A stretch of DNA of 64,000 nucleotides from Akkermansiaceae bacterium (GCA_017798145.1 CP059069.1:2527226-2591225); one strand, 5' to 3'; counted from the stretch's first letter, positions 11,535 through 20,365 are shown. The notes: a model not told the origin generated them from the sequence alone. Numbers and translations are program-made.

Positions 11535-11681
11535 ATGGACTGGCAAGCAATCACCGCCCTGAGCTGCGTTCTCGGCACCCTCGCTGTTTTTGCCTGGCGC
11601 TTTGCTCGCCCCGCGAAGGGCGGGTCCGGTTGCGGGAAAGGCTGCGGCTGCGGGATGGGGAAGAAACCCAAGGCCAACTGA
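11535..11681 (+). CDS. Small membrane protein with Cys-rich tail (FeoB-associated type)
   Basis: 48 residues starting MDWQAITALSCVLGTLAVFA: one membrane helix, then a short basic stretch and the Cys-Gly tail GSGCGKGCGCGMGKKPK. This layout matches the FeoB-associated Cys-rich membrane protein family, proposed to help ferrous iron uptake or metal handling. No feoA or feoB is present nearby; ispH, which encodes an iron-sulfur enzyme, starts 101 bases downstream on the same strand. Function remains inferred. Confidence 0.65.
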   Translation: MDWQAITALSCVLGTLAVFAWRFARPAKGGSGCGKGCGCGMGKKPKAN

Positions 11682-11781
11682 TCCCGGAATCTGCGCCGAA
11701 ACGGCCGTTTTGACCCACGGCAGGAAACGGATTGGGAATTTTCCGGTTTCCGGACTCCGGATTCTGGTATCTCTTGGGCGT

Positions 11782-12990
11782 ATGCCAAGCCCCACAGAGA
11801 AGCGCCCCCGCGTCAACGTCCGCCGCCCGGATGTGATGGAGCTGGTATCCGCCGAGGTTGCCGTCCACTACCGGTCCTCGCTCGTCGAGAAAATCAAGGA
11901 TCAGGGCGGGAAAATCACGCGCGGCAACACCACCCTGCTCCTCGCGCAGGATTTCGGGTTCTGCTACGGGGTTGAGCGTGCGATCGACCTCGCCTACGCC
12001 TCGCGCAAGGTTTTCCCGGAGAACCGCATCTTCCTCATCGGGGAAATCATCCACAACCCGGAGGTGAACCGGCAGCTGCGCGAGATGGATATCGTATCTC
12101 TCCCATGGCGGGAAATGGATGCGAGCTACGACGAGCTCCTGCCCGAGGACGTGGTCATCGTCCCGGCCTTCGGCGCACCCACGAAATTCATGGAGAAGAT
12201 CGAGGAGCGCGGCTGCTACACGGTCGATACCACCTGCGGTGATGTGATGAAAGTCTGGCGGCGTGTCCGCGGCTACGCGAAGGACGGCATCACATCCATC
12301 ATCCACGGCAAGGCAAACCATGAGGAAACCCGCGCCACCGCATCGCGCGCCCTCGGCGAGAACAAGGACGGCCGGTATCTGGTGATCCTCACTCTCGCAG
12401 ACACCGATTTCGTCTGCGACTACATCCGCAATGGCGGGGACAGGGAGGCTTTCCTGAAACGCTTCGCCGGATCCTTTTCCGATGGTTTCGATCCCGATGT
12501 GCATCTGGAAAAAATCGGCGTCGCCAACCAGACGACCATGCTCAAGAGCGAGACGCTGGAGATCCAGAAGCGCCTCGCAGACGCCGTCCAAGGCCGCGAT
12601 GGGTCGGCGGAAAAGTTCTCCGTTTTCGATACGATCTGCGGCGCCACCCAGGAGCGTCAGGACGCGCTTTTCGAGATGCTCAAAACCAGGATGGACCTGC
12701 TGCTGGTTGTCGGCGGCTACAATTCCTCGAACACCGCGCATCTGGTGGAAATCGGAGAGAAGGAGCTGCCCACGTTTTTCATCCGCGACGCCTCGCAGAT
12801 CAAGTCGCTTGGGGAAATCGTCCACTACGACCTGCACCACCAGCGGGAGACGACCTCGGCGTATGCATCGGCGTTCTCGGGCAAGGATCACGTCACCATA
12901 GGCCTCACCGCCGGTGCCTCCTGCCCGAACAACCTCATCGAGGAAACGGTCAGAAAGGTCTTCGGGCTGCGCGGCGAGACGCTGGACTGA
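11782..12990 (+). CDS. ispH: 4-hydroxy-3-methylbut-2-enyl diphosphate reductase
   Basis: 402 residues from the ATG at 11782, the long IspH form also seen in cyanobacteria and plants. It makes IPP and DMAPP in the last step of the MEP isoprenoid pathway using a 4Fe-4S cluster. The cluster cysteines are visible in FCYGVERA (C61), DTTCGDVMKVW and DTICGATQERQ. The C-terminus has GLTAGASCPNNLIEE. The upstream in-frame extension runs over the Cys-rich peptide gene and is not used. A weak GC-only hairpin at 13043-13057 follows. Confidence 0.95.
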   Translation: MPSPTEKRPRVNVRRPDVMELVSAEVAVHYRSSLVEKIKDQGGKITRGNTTLLLAQDFGFCYGVERAIDLAYASRKVFPENRIFLIGEIIHNPEVNRQLREMDIVSLPWREMDASYDELLPEDVVIVPAFGAPTKFMEKIEERGCYTVDTTCGDVMKVWRRVRGYAKDGITSIIHGKANHEETRATASRALGENKDGRYLVILTLADTDFVCDYIRNGGDREAFLKRFAGSFSDGFDPDVHLEKIGVANQTTMLKSETLEIQKRLADAVQGRDGSAEKFSVFDTICGATQERQDALFEMLKTRMDLLLVVGGYNSSNTAHLVEIGEKELPTFFIRDASQIKSLGEIVHYDLHHQRETTSAYASAFSGKDHVTIGLTAGASCPNNLIEETVRKVFGLRGETLD

Positions 12991-13060
12991 TGTGGTGCCG
13001 CAGCTTTGGCCGGCTCCTTTTGCCGATGCACGGAAACAGGCCGGGGGCACGGCCCCCCAT

Positions 13061-13363
13061 TCAGGCAAGATCCATCACCAGCACTTTCGCCCACATCTCC
13101 TTGTGGCCGCCGGAAAAGGCGTCGTGGACCGGATCGGCCTTCTGGTATCTCTCATGGGCTTCCATCGTGTCGAAGCGGAAGGAGATCCCGTAATCCCAGG
13201 TATGGTCGGTGACAGGGCGCTGCTCGGTTGGCGCGGGCGTGCCCCAGTGGGCCTTGGAGACGTTGGTGGATTTCGCAAGCCCATCGAGCGCAGCTTCCAT
13301 CCGCGCGCGACCGGCATCGTTCTTGTATTCTTCCTTCAGCCAGAAATAGACGTGATGTTCCAT
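13061..13363 (-). CDS. Dabb (stress-responsive alpha/beta barrel) protein
   Basis: 100 residues from the ATG at 13363 (MEHHVYFWLKEEYKNDAGRA). The pattern HHVYFWLK at the start and HDAFSGGHKEMWAKVLVMDL at the end is typical for the Dabb ferredoxin-like barrel family, small dimeric cytoplasmic proteins of mostly unknown role. It sits between ispH (convergent) and the sensor kinase gene on the same strand. An upstream in-frame start exists but overlaps the kinase stop region and lacks family similarity. Confidence 0.85.
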   Translation of the reverse strand: MEHHVYFWLKEEYKNDAGRARMEAALDGLAKSTNVSKAHWGTPAPTEQRPVTDHTWDYGISFRFDTMEAHERYQKADPVHDAFSGGHKEMWAKVLVMDLA

Positions 13364-13422
13364 GCCCCATCCTGCGATGTCCGGCACGGAGATTCCAAGC
13401 CCTAAAGCCGCCTGCCCCCCCT

Positions 13423-14904
13423 TCATGCCCTGGGAAGGGAAATCCCGACAAGCAGCCCGCCCATCGCGCTTTTCCCAGCCGCGACCTTGCCCCCGCAGGC
13501 GCGCACGGAGCCCTCCACGATGGCCATGCCCAGGCCGCTGCCGCCGGTGTCGCGGGTGCGGGATCTGTCCGGCCTGTAGAAGGGCTCGAAGAGCCGTTGC
13601 TGCTCCTCATCCGCGACACCCGGCCCGTCGTCCTCAATCACTAGATTCACAGTATTTCCCGACAGGTGTGCGGCGATGCTCACCTTGCACCCCGCGCCGG
13701 CGTGGCGATGGCAGTTGCGCAGGATGTTGCCGAGGGCGCGGGCAAGGTGCCTGCGGTCGGCTTTCACGCAAAGGCCCGCGGCGATGTCGCACCCCACCGC
13801 ATGGCCATCGAGTTCCTTTGCGGCAAGCTCGCGGCAGATTCCGGCAAGAGGGATCGTTTCGATTTCCACCGCCGCCGAGCTCGCCCTGGTGAAGGCGAGC
13901 AGCTCGGCAACGAGCGCGGAAAGCTCCTCCGCATCCTCATCGATGGATTCGATCCGTTCCGCCTGCCCGCCAGCGGATTCCCGCAGGATGCCGAGGCCGG
14001 TGCGCATCCTCGCAAGCGGGGCGCAGAGCTCATGCGCAACATCGCCGAGGAACCTTTTCTGCCCGGAAAGAAGCTGCCCGAGCCGGGCGGACATCTCCTC
14101 GATGGATTCGCCGGCGGCACCCAGCTCGTCGTTGCGAGAGGCGCCGATTTTCGTATCGAAACCACCCTCCGCGATTTTCCCCGTGGCCTTGGAAATCCGC
14201 CCTGCGTAGCGGGTGATGCCGAGCACGAAGGGCGCCCAGAACAGGATGCTGAACGCCAGCACCGCAAGCCCGCCGAAGAGCCAGGGCCGGTAGTCGAAGA
14301 ACAGTCCGTTGGCGGAGGCGTTGTCGGATTTCAGGAACAGCACCCCCCGCGGCGGCCTGCCCCGTCCCGGAGACCCGACGGCCAGCTCGATGGCGGCCCA
14401 GTAGCTTCCGTCACCCGGATCCCTTGTGAGGAAAAGCGCCCTGGGCTCGCGCTGTTCACGGGGGCGCCCCCCCCGGTCGGGTGGGGGAAATCCGCCCGGC
14501 CCGCCCCTTGGTTCGTGCCAGGGCGCTTCGGGTGGTTTCGCCTGTCCTCCGGGCGGCGGCAGTTCCCCTTTTGCGCGTGCGATGATCTCCGCCGGGATTT
14601 CCGCCTCCGCCGCATCCGGCCCGAGTTCCCGCTCGGACCGGAAAAGGCCTTCCAGCCCGTAGGGGGAAACCTTCTCCGCGATGATGCCGCCCCACCCGCT
14701 TTCGGGCACGTCATCCAGGCTTGCCGAGATATCCTTTCCCAGCGATTCCAGCCGCTCGCCGGTTGTGCCGGTCAGCAGCGAATCCAGCCCAAGCCGGAGC
14801 TGCCACGAGACGAAGAGGGCGAACGCCACGGCGAGAACCAGCAGATGCACCGCCAGCCAGGCGGCAACCTTCGCCATCAGCGGGAAGCGCCGCCTCGCCC
14901 TCAC
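13423..14904 (-). CDS. Cpx-like sensor histidine kinase
   Basis: 493 residues. Order: membrane helix about 11-33, periplasmic region to about 208 with a Pro/Gly-rich stretch (GGPGGFPPPDRGGRP), second helix about 209-230, HAMP, dimerisation domain with phospho-acceptor H291 in GDVAHELCAPLARM, and ATPase domain with N-box ILRNCHRHA, G1 EDDGPGV and GGSGLGMAIVEG. The catalytic half resembles E. coli CpxA (HELRTPL, DDGPGV, FRPFYR). It overlaps the response regulator gene by 4 bases. The signal is unknown; the divergent EF-hand protein hints at calcium or envelope state. Confidence 0.92.
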   Translation of the reverse strand: MRARRRFPLMAKVAAWLAVHLLVLAVAFALFVSWQLRLGLDSLLTGTTGERLESLGKDISASLDDVPESGWGGIIAEKVSPYGLEGLFRSERELGPDAAEAEIPAEIIARAKGELPPPGGQAKPPEAPWHEPRGGPGGFPPPDRGGRPREQREPRALFLTRDPGDGSYWAAIELAVGSPGRGRPPRGVLFLKSDNASANGLFFDYRPWLFGGLAVLAFSILFWAPFVLGITRYAGRISKATGKIAEGGFDTKIGASRNDELGAAGESIEEMSARLGQLLSGQKRFLGDVAHELCAPLARMRTGLGILRESAGGQAERIESIDEDAEELSALVAELLAFTRASSAAVEIETIPLAGICRELAAKELDGHAVGCDIAAGLCVKADRRHLARALGNILRNCHRHAGAGCKVSIAAHLSGNTVNLVIEDDGPGVADEEQQRLFEPFYRPDRSRTRDTGGSGLGMAIVEGSVRACGGKVAAGKSAMGGLLVGISLPRA

Positions 14905-15623
14905 CCCAACCCCCCTTCCTCAAAGCGGTAGCCCACGCTCCGAACCGTGACGATGAACTGCGGCTTTCTGGCATCGTCCCCGAGTTTTTTGCGGAGCTGG
15001 GAGATATGCACGTCGATGGAGCGGTCGAAGACATCGAAGCGCCGTTCGGAAACCTCCTCCAGCAGCGCCTCGCGGGATTTCACCCTGCCCCTCGCCTTCA
15101 TCAGGGAAACCAGGATCGCGAATTCAAGGGCCGTCAGATCCAGCGGCTCGTCGCGGAGTATCGCGGTGTGGGTGGCCTCGTTGACCCGGAGTTTCCCGGC
15201 CACGAGATCCACGCCGCCATCATCCGCAGGCTCCGCCAGCACCGCCCGCCGCGTCACAGCCCGCAGCCGTGCCAACAGCTCGCGGCTGGAAAACGTTTTC
15301 GGCAGGTAATCGTCCGCCCCCAGCTCAAGCCCCACGATGCGGTCCGCCTCGTCGCCCATCGCGGTAAGCATCAGCACCGGCACGTTGGAGCTTTTCCGCA
15401 GCTCCCGCAGCACCTCGAAGCCGTCCATCCCGGGCATCATCACATCCAGGATCACCGCCTCGTATTCGCCATCCAGAGCCTCCGACAAGCCATCGGTTCC
15501 CGTGTGGCGCATGGAGACGTTCCAGCCCATCGGTTGCAGGTAGTCGCGGATCAGGCCGCAGAGCTTGCGGTCGTCATCGACCACCAGCAGCGGCCTGCCT
15601 TGCGTGTTCCCGGCATTCGACAT
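14901..15623 (-). CDS. OmpR/CpxR-type response regulator
   Basis: 240 residues from the ATG at 15623, chosen because GGAGG lies 8 bases upstream. Receiver domain residues 11-130 with acidic DDD at 16-18, phospho-acceptor D60 in VILDVMMPGMDG and the conserved lysine in DDYLPKTF. The C-terminal winged helix (SREALLEEVSERRFDVFDRSIDVHISQLRKKL, split by domain) is of the OmpR/PhoB type and ends VRSVGYRF. Longer in-frame starts up to 15680 exist. It precedes and overlaps its kinase gene by 4 bases, so the pair is translationally coupled. Confidence 0.93.
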   Translation of the reverse strand: MSNAGNTQGRPLLVVDDDRKLCGLIRDYLQPMGWNVSMRHTGTDGLSEALDGEYEAVILDVMMPGMDGFEVLRELRKSSNVPVLMLTAMGDEADRIVGLELGADDYLPKTFSSRELLARLRAVTRRAVLAEPADDGGVDLVAGKLRVNEATHTAILRDEPLDLTALEFAILVSLMKARGRVKSREALLEEVSERRFDVFDRSIDVHISQLRKKLGDDARKPQFIVTVRSVGYRFEEGGLG

Positions 15624-15757
15624 GCAGCCATCCTCCATGTCACGCGCACCTCCGCCATCCATTTTACCGAATCTTAACAAAAAAGAGCCGTATCGAAATC
15701 ATACCGTCACATCGCCCGCCGCATCATCATCCCACTGCAATCAAGCGCAGGGAAACC

Positions 15758-16261
15758 ATGAAAGCAAAACCACTCGCACCAAGCATACTCCTCGCCATCT
15801 CGGGATTCGCAATCGCACAGATGCCGCCGCCGCCGGACATCGTCGCCGTCACCATCGACAAGGATCACGACCACAAGCTCACCGCCCGTGAGATCCGCAA
15901 CGCCCCGAAGTCACTGCTCAAGCTCGATGAGGATGAAGACGGCGCACTCAGCGCCGAGGAGCTACGCCCCGAGCCGCCAGATGGCAGGCGCCGGAAAAAG
16001 GACGGGGACGACGCGCAGCTCCAGCCGCCGCCACCACCCCCATCCGCGCTGATGGATGCCATCGACACCGACGGCGATGGCACGCTCTCCAAGGACGAGA
16101 TCGAGAAATCCGGTGAAACGCTGCTGGAACTCGACAAGGACGACGACGGGAAAATCGACAACACCGAAGCCCCTTCCCTGGGCGAGCCGAACCAAGGCGG
16201 CCCTCCAGGCGGCGGTGGCGGGCGCCCGCCGCATCCCCCCGGCCCGCCGCACGGCAGATGA
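15758..16261 (+). CDS. Secreted EF-hand protein, divergent from the two-component system
   Basis: 167 residues with a signal peptide (MKAKPLAPSILLAISGFAIA) and four EF-hand loops at about 34-45 (DKDHDHKLTARE), 57-68 (DEDEDGALSAEE), 103-114 (DTDGDGTLSKDE) and 126-137 (DKDDDGKIDNTE). The third loop is canonical; the first has His at positions usually holding Asp/Gly. Poly-Pro links the halves and the tail is Gly/Pro-rich. It is likely a periplasmic calcium-binding protein. It is transcribed away from the Cpx-like regulator across a 134-base gap, so it may be a target or an accessory sensor of that system. Confidence 0.88.
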   Translation: MKAKPLAPSILLAISGFAIAQMPPPPDIVAVTIDKDHDHKLTAREIRNAPKSLLKLDEDEDGALSAEELRPEPPDGRRRKKDGDDAQLQPPPPPPSALMDAIDTDGDGTLSKDEIEKSGETLLELDKDDDGKIDNTEAPSLGEPNQGGPPGGGGGRPPHPPGPPHGR

Positions 16262-16285
16262 TTGTCCCCCCCCAGGAAATGGCAA

Positions 16286-16311
16286 GGGGCGTCCCCGCAA
16301 GGGGGCGCCCC
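16286..16311. terminator. Strong GC hairpin between convergent genes
   Basis: GGGGCGTCCCC (16286-16296), a GCAA tetraloop and GGGGGCGCCCC (16301-16311) form an 11-bp stem with one G-T pair. It sits between the convergent EF-hand and epimerase genes. No T-run follows on either strand, so it may act as a transcript-end stabiliser or a factor-dependent stop rather than a classic terminator. Confidence 0.5.
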
Positions 16312-16317
16312 ACCATA

Positions 16318-17208
16318 TCAGGCCGTCAAATCCGCGAACGCATCTTCCAGTGTGCGGAAACGGAAGGCGAATCCCGCCTTTTCCAGTTTCGCCGGGACGG
16401 CGCGCTGACTTGCCAGCAGCACCCCTGCGAAATCCCCCAGAACCAGCCGCAGGGCGAAGCCCGGCACCGGAAGGAAAACCCAGCGACCCACCGCACGGGC
16501 GAGTTTGCGCGTCAGATCCGAATTCCGCTCGGGCACCGGCGCGGTGCCGTTCACCGCACCGCGGATGCCTTCGCTGAGAATGGAAAACACCATCGCGCGG
16601 CGCAGGTCATCGACATGGATCCACGGCATCCACTGGCTGCCATCGCCCAGCCTGCCGCCTATCCCAGCCTTGAAAACCCGCATCAGTTTCTCATAAGCCT
16701 GCCCGCCTTTCCCTAGCACCACACCGATCCTGAACATCACCACCCGAACCCCCAGCAGCTCCGCCTTGCCCGCCGCCGCCTCCCACTCCGCGCACAGATC
16801 CGCAAGGTATCCCGTCCCATGCGGCGATCCTTCGCCGAGAATTTCATCGCCCCGGTTCCCATAGATCCCGACCGCCGAGCCATTCAGCAAGACCCCCGGC
16901 CTGCCGCCCTCTGGAAGCGCCGCAATCCTCTCCACGATGTCCTCCGTCACCCCCACCCGGCTTTCATGGAACTCCCTTTTCCTGGCCTCAGTCCAGCGTT
17001 GGTCGATGGGCGCTCCGGCAAGGTTCACCACCACATCACAGCCCTGGAAATCCACATCCTCCGGCTTCACCCAACGGGTAACCCCGGACATGTTTCCCGC
17101 TCCCTTGCGACTCACGCCTACGACCTCATAGCCCTCCCCGGCCAGCAAGCCCGCCAGCCCGCCGCCGATGAATCCGCTCGCTCCGTAAATCACTGCCCGT
17201 TTTCCCAT
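16318..17208 (-). CDS. TIGR01777-family NAD-dependent epimerase/dehydratase
   Basis: 296 residues from the ATG at 17208 (MGKRAVIYGASGFIGGGLAG). The Rossmann motif GASGFIGGGLAG, the segment VVNLAGAPIDQRWTEARK and LLNGSAVGIYGNRG place it in the SDR39U1/TIGR01777 family, cytoplasmic SDR proteins that are often annotated as cell-division inhibitor SulA-like without good evidence. The substrate is unknown. The frame is open further upstream over trmD, but homology starts at the chosen ATG. It is divergent from trmD with a 75-base gap. Confidence 0.9.
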   Translation of the reverse strand: MGKRAVIYGASGFIGGGLAGLLAGEGYEVVGVSRKGAGNMSGVTRWVKPEDVDFQGCDVVVNLAGAPIDQRWTEARKREFHESRVGVTEDIVERIAALPEGGRPGVLLNGSAVGIYGNRGDEILGEGSPHGTGYLADLCAEWEAAAGKAELLGVRVVMFRIGVVLGKGGQAYEKLMRVFKAGIGGRLGDGSQWMPWIHVDDLRRAMVFSILSEGIRGAVNGTAPVPERNSDLTRKLARAVGRWVFLPVPGFALRLVLGDFAGVLLASQRAVPAKLEKAGFAFRFRTLEDAFADLTA

Positions 17209-17283
17209 GCCACAGGATACACCCATCGCCACCTGTGCAAAACACGTTTCGTAAAGGCCGCGAAACATGTATCGTCCGCCACG

Positions 17284-17955
17284 ATGCGCATCGACATCCT
17301 CACACTCTTCCCCGAGATCGCGCTCGCTCCTCTCAGCGACTCGATCATCCGGCGCGCGCGAGACGCAAGACTGGTGGAAATCCATGGCCACAACCTCCGC
17401 GACTGGTCGGAGGACAAGCACCGCCGCGTGGACGACTCACCCTGCGGCGGCGGGCCCGGGATGGTCTTGCAGCCCGGCCCCTTGCACGCGGCGATCACGG
17501 AGCTGAAAAAGGAAAACACCCGCGTGATCCTGATGACCCCGCAGGGCGCTCCGCTGAAACAGGCGCGTGTCCGGGAACTTTCCTCGGAAAGCCATCTCCT
17601 CATCGTCTGCGGGCATTACGAGGGCATCGACCACCGCATCACCGAGACCCTCATCGACGAGGAAATTTCCATCGGCGATTACGTGCTCACCAACGGAGCC
17701 ATCGCCGCCGCCGTGCTCTGCGACGCGGTCATCCGCCTGCTGCCCGGCGCGCTCGGCGATGCGGAATCCGCCGCCGTGGAATCGTTTTCCGAGCCGAACC
17801 TGCTGGAGGCTCCGTGCTACACCCGCCCCGTGGATTTCATGGGGATGAAAGTCCCGGATGTCCTGCTTTCCGGAAACCACGCGAAGATCGAGGCATGGCG
17901 CAACGAACAGGCTCTCCGGCGCTCTCTCGAAAACCGTCCTGACCTGAACCCATGA
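17284..17955 (+). CDS. trmD: tRNA (guanine-37-N1)-methyltransferase
   Basis: 223 residues from the ATG at 17284 (MRIDILTLFPEI). It methylates G37 of tRNAs reading CUN, CCN and CGG codons to prevent frameshifting. The trefoil-knot motifs are present: DSPCGGGPGMVLQ, CGHYEGIDHR and ISIGDYVLTNGA. In most bacteria trmD lies in rpsP-rimM-trmD-rplS; here none of those is adjacent. The stop overlaps the start of the DUF6807 gene by 4 bases (ATGA). Confidence 0.96.
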   Translation: MRIDILTLFPEIALAPLSDSIIRRARDARLVEIHGHNLRDWSEDKHRRVDDSPCGGGPGMVLQPGPLHAAITELKKENTRVILMTPQGAPLKQARVRELSSESHLLIVCGHYEGIDHRITETLIDEEISIGDYVLTNGAIAAAVLCDAVIRLLPGALGDAESAAVESFSEPNLLEAPCYTRPVDFMGMKVPDVLLSGNHAKIEAWRNEQALRRSLENRPDLNP

Positions 17956-19121
17956 AATCCGCTATTCTCCTCCTTTTCCTTATCGCAACAGCTCGGGCGA
18001 AAACCCTGAAAATCGAGGCCGGCCTTCATGACCGCGCCAACACGGTCGTGACCGTTCCCGCCCCCGATGATGTGCCGGAAAACCCCGGGCTGAAACCGGC
18101 GGACGGGAAAATCCTGCCGCTCCAGCTTTCCGATGATGGCACGGCGACCTTCATCCTGCCGGAACTCGCGGCGGGGAAAACGGCGGAGTTCGCGCTCGTG
18201 TCCATGGGGGAACCCGCGCCGGACACGGCGCTGGCGGAGGAAAAGGGCACCGACATCGCGCTCGGCGTGGGCAAGCGTCCGGTGGCGGATTTCGTGGGGA
18301 AACGGACGGAGCTGCCGCGCGCCGACATCCCGCCGATCTACCTTCGCGGCGGCTACCTGCATCCGCTGCGGACACCTACGGGAAACGTAGTAACCGACGA
18401 CTACCCCTCGAACCACATCCACCATCACGGCATCTGGACGGCATGGACGAGCACGGTTTTCCAAGGCAGGAAGCCTGATTTCTGGAACATGGGCAAGGGC
18501 AGGGGGAAGGTGGATTGCAAGGAGATCGGCTTTTCCTGGTCCGGGCCGGTGCATGCCGGGCTCGAGGCGGAGAACGAATACACCGACCTGACAACCGGAG
18601 CGCCGGTCGTCGCGCTCAACGAGAGCTGGACGGTGAAAGCCTACGCCGTTTCGGAAAAGTTTCACCTGCTGGAGCTTGTCTTCGTCCACCGCACGGCGGG
18701 CGATGACGGCCTGAAGCTGCCGGAATTCCACTACGGCGGCCTCGGGATCCGCGGCGCGGCGGCTTGGGACGGGCTTGGAAACGCGGAGTTCCTCACCTCG
18801 GAAGGCGTCACCGACCGAGACGAGGCGAACGGCAAGCCCGCCCGCTGGGTCGCGATGTCGGGAGCGGTGGACGGGGCAAAAGCGGGCATCGCCATTCTCG
18901 GCCATCCGGGAAATTTTCGCGCCCCCCAGCCGATCCGCATCCATCCCACCGAGCCGTTCATTTCCTTCGCCCCGCAAATGGCGGGAGACATGGAGATCGC
19001 CCACGACAAGGCCTACCGCTCCGCATACCGCTTCGTCACGTTCGATGGCGCGCCCGACAAACAGCTACTGGGCCGTATCTGGAACGACTACGCCGAGCCG
19101 CCGACTGCGGCGTGGGAGTGA
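17952..19121 (+). CDS. Secreted DUF6807 (PmoA-like) protein
   Basis: 389 residues with a short signal peptide (MKSAILLLFLIATARA). The core motif NHIHHHGIWTAWTS, together with FHYGGLGIRG and HPGNFRAPQPIRIH, is characteristic of the DUF6807 family, commonly labelled methane oxygenase PmoA although it is unrelated to methane oxidation. The proteins are probably carbohydrate-active or sugar-binding beta sandwiches in Verrucomicrobiota and Planctomycetota; the His-rich motif may bind metal. It is translationally coupled to trmD and overlaps the convergent GH57 gene by 34 bases. Confidence 0.85.
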   Translation: MKSAILLLFLIATARAKTLKIEAGLHDRANTVVTVPAPDDVPENPGLKPADGKILPLQLSDDGTATFILPELAAGKTAEFALVSMGEPAPDTALAEEKGTDIALGVGKRPVADFVGKRTELPRADIPPIYLRGGYLHPLRTPTGNVVTDDYPSNHIHHHGIWTAWTSTVFQGRKPDFWNMGKGRGKVDCKEIGFSWSGPVHAGLEAENEYTDLTTGAPVVALNESWTVKAYAVSEKFHLLELVFVHRTAGDDGLKLPEFHYGGLGIRGAAAWDGLGNAEFLTSEGVTDRDEANGKPARWVAMSGAVDGAKAGIAILGHPGNFRAPQPIRIHPTEPFISFAPQMAGDMEIAHDKAYRSAYRFVTFDGAPDKQLLGRIWNDYAEPPTAAWE

Positions 19122-20239
19122 GCCCGTTTCCCGAGATCATCCAGCGCCGCCATGAAGGCGTCATAGGCCGCCTGCGGGCTGCGGTAGGGGGAGAAGTAGC
19201 TCGTCACCTGGCCGTCGCTGCCGCCCTTGGTGGACATCCAGTAAAGATGGTCCGATGACTGGAGCGCGCCCCATGCGGCGATGAGCTTCGGGTCGCCGCC
19301 GCTCATCACCGGCGTTTCGAGCGAGCGGATCTTTGCGAGCGCCTCCTTCTGCATCGCGTTGCCCGCCCATGCGGAGAGGTCGCGCTCGGCATCGGCCCAC
19401 GAGGTGGCGAGCGGGCAATCGTATTCGCGTATCGCCGGGTAGATCGCCACGGCCTCGGCGGGCGTGACCCATTGGGAGCCGGACTCGATCAGGATCTCCG
19501 GCACTTTCCGCCAGAACTCATAGATGCCCTGCTCCTTCTTCTGGTGCTCGCCGATCGATTCGTAATCCATGAAAAGGTTCACCAGATCCCCCGGCGACTG
19601 GCCGATCCATGCGGTGAATTTTTCCCATGTCAGGGGGAATCCGGACCATGAGCGGTCGGAGAAACGGAAGGCGAGATCGTCTGAGAGGGTGTGGTTGCGC
19701 ATCAGGGTCTTGATGCGGGCGGTGTCCGGCGCGCGGTAGAGGAAATTGGGGGAGATGCCCTGCGTGAAGGCGGGCGTGCCCTCCGCGATCACACCCTCGA
19801 AGCCGAGCGTTTCCGCCCGCGCGGCGATCGCGTTGTCATAGATCAGTTCCGAGTTCCGGAACACCTTCGGGCGCACGGAGAAGCACTCCTCCATGAGATC
19901 GAGGTGCATGTCGGATTGGCGCTGGAATTCCTTTTCCGAATAGAGGAAGGCGAGCGAGTGATGGTACGTTTCCGCGAGCAGTTCCACCCCGCCGGTGGCG
20001 ACGAGCTCCTGGAACGACTCGAGCACATCCGGGCGGTATTTCCGGAACTGCTCGATCACCGTGCCGGTGAGCGAGAGCGCCATGCGGAACAGGCCGTGGC
20101 TTTCCCCGATGCGCTTGCGGAACATCTCGTTGGCCGGAAGGTAGCAGCTGTCGGCCACGCGGTTCAGGATCTCGCGGTTGAGCTTCTCGTCGAGGCGGTG
20201 CGGCTGGTGCACCTGGAAATAAAGGCAGACGTCGGGCAT
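19088..20239 (-). CDS. Glycoside hydrolase family 57 alpha-amylase-like enzyme
   Basis: 383 residues from the ATG at 20239 (MPDVCLYFQVHQPHRLDEK). GH57 motifs: N-terminal VHQPHR, then ELLAETYHHSLAFL, the region GFEGVIAEGTPAF with the probable nucleophile glutamate, and FMDYESIGEH with a probable acid aspartate. Members cut or rearrange alpha-1,4 glucans such as glycogen; this looks cytoplasmic because no signal peptide is seen. It ends inside the last 34 bases of the convergent DUF6807 gene. Confidence 0.85.
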   Translation of the reverse strand: MPDVCLYFQVHQPHRLDEKLNREILNRVADSCYLPANEMFRKRIGESHGLFRMALSLTGTVIEQFRKYRPDVLESFQELVATGGVELLAETYHHSLAFLYSEKEFQRQSDMHLDLMEECFSVRPKVFRNSELIYDNAIAARAETLGFEGVIAEGTPAFTQGISPNFLYRAPDTARIKTLMRNHTLSDDLAFRFSDRSWSGFPLTWEKFTAWIGQSPGDLVNLFMDYESIGEHQKKEQGIYEFWRKVPEILIESGSQWVTPAEAVAIYPAIREYDCPLATSWADAERDLSAWAGNAMQKEALAKIRSLETPVMSGGDPKLIAAWGALQSSDHLYWMSTKGGSDGQVTSYFSPYRSPQAAYDAFMAALDDLGKRAHSHAAVGGSA

Positions 20240-20365
20240 GGGTTGGTGGGAGGATAAAGCCCCTTTGCGGAAATTGCCAGCAATCCACAGGCCAAACTCG
20301 CAGAGCCGCCGCGGCCAAAGGATCGCTTGCCCGTTCCCGGCCATCCGCTACGCTTCGCCCACCCC

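Noticed and set aside
13043-13057. GGGGGC/GCCCCC hairpin after ispH as a terminator
   Set aside because: The stem is only 6 bp and no T-run follows, so I did not list it as a terminator.
11551-13068. 505-codon minus-strand frame antisense to ispH
   Set aside because: No domain is recognisable; ispH on the plus strand has all its motifs.
16819-17283. In-frame extension upstream of trmD
   Set aside because: It overlaps the epimerase gene on the other strand, and TrmD homology begins at the ATG of 17284.
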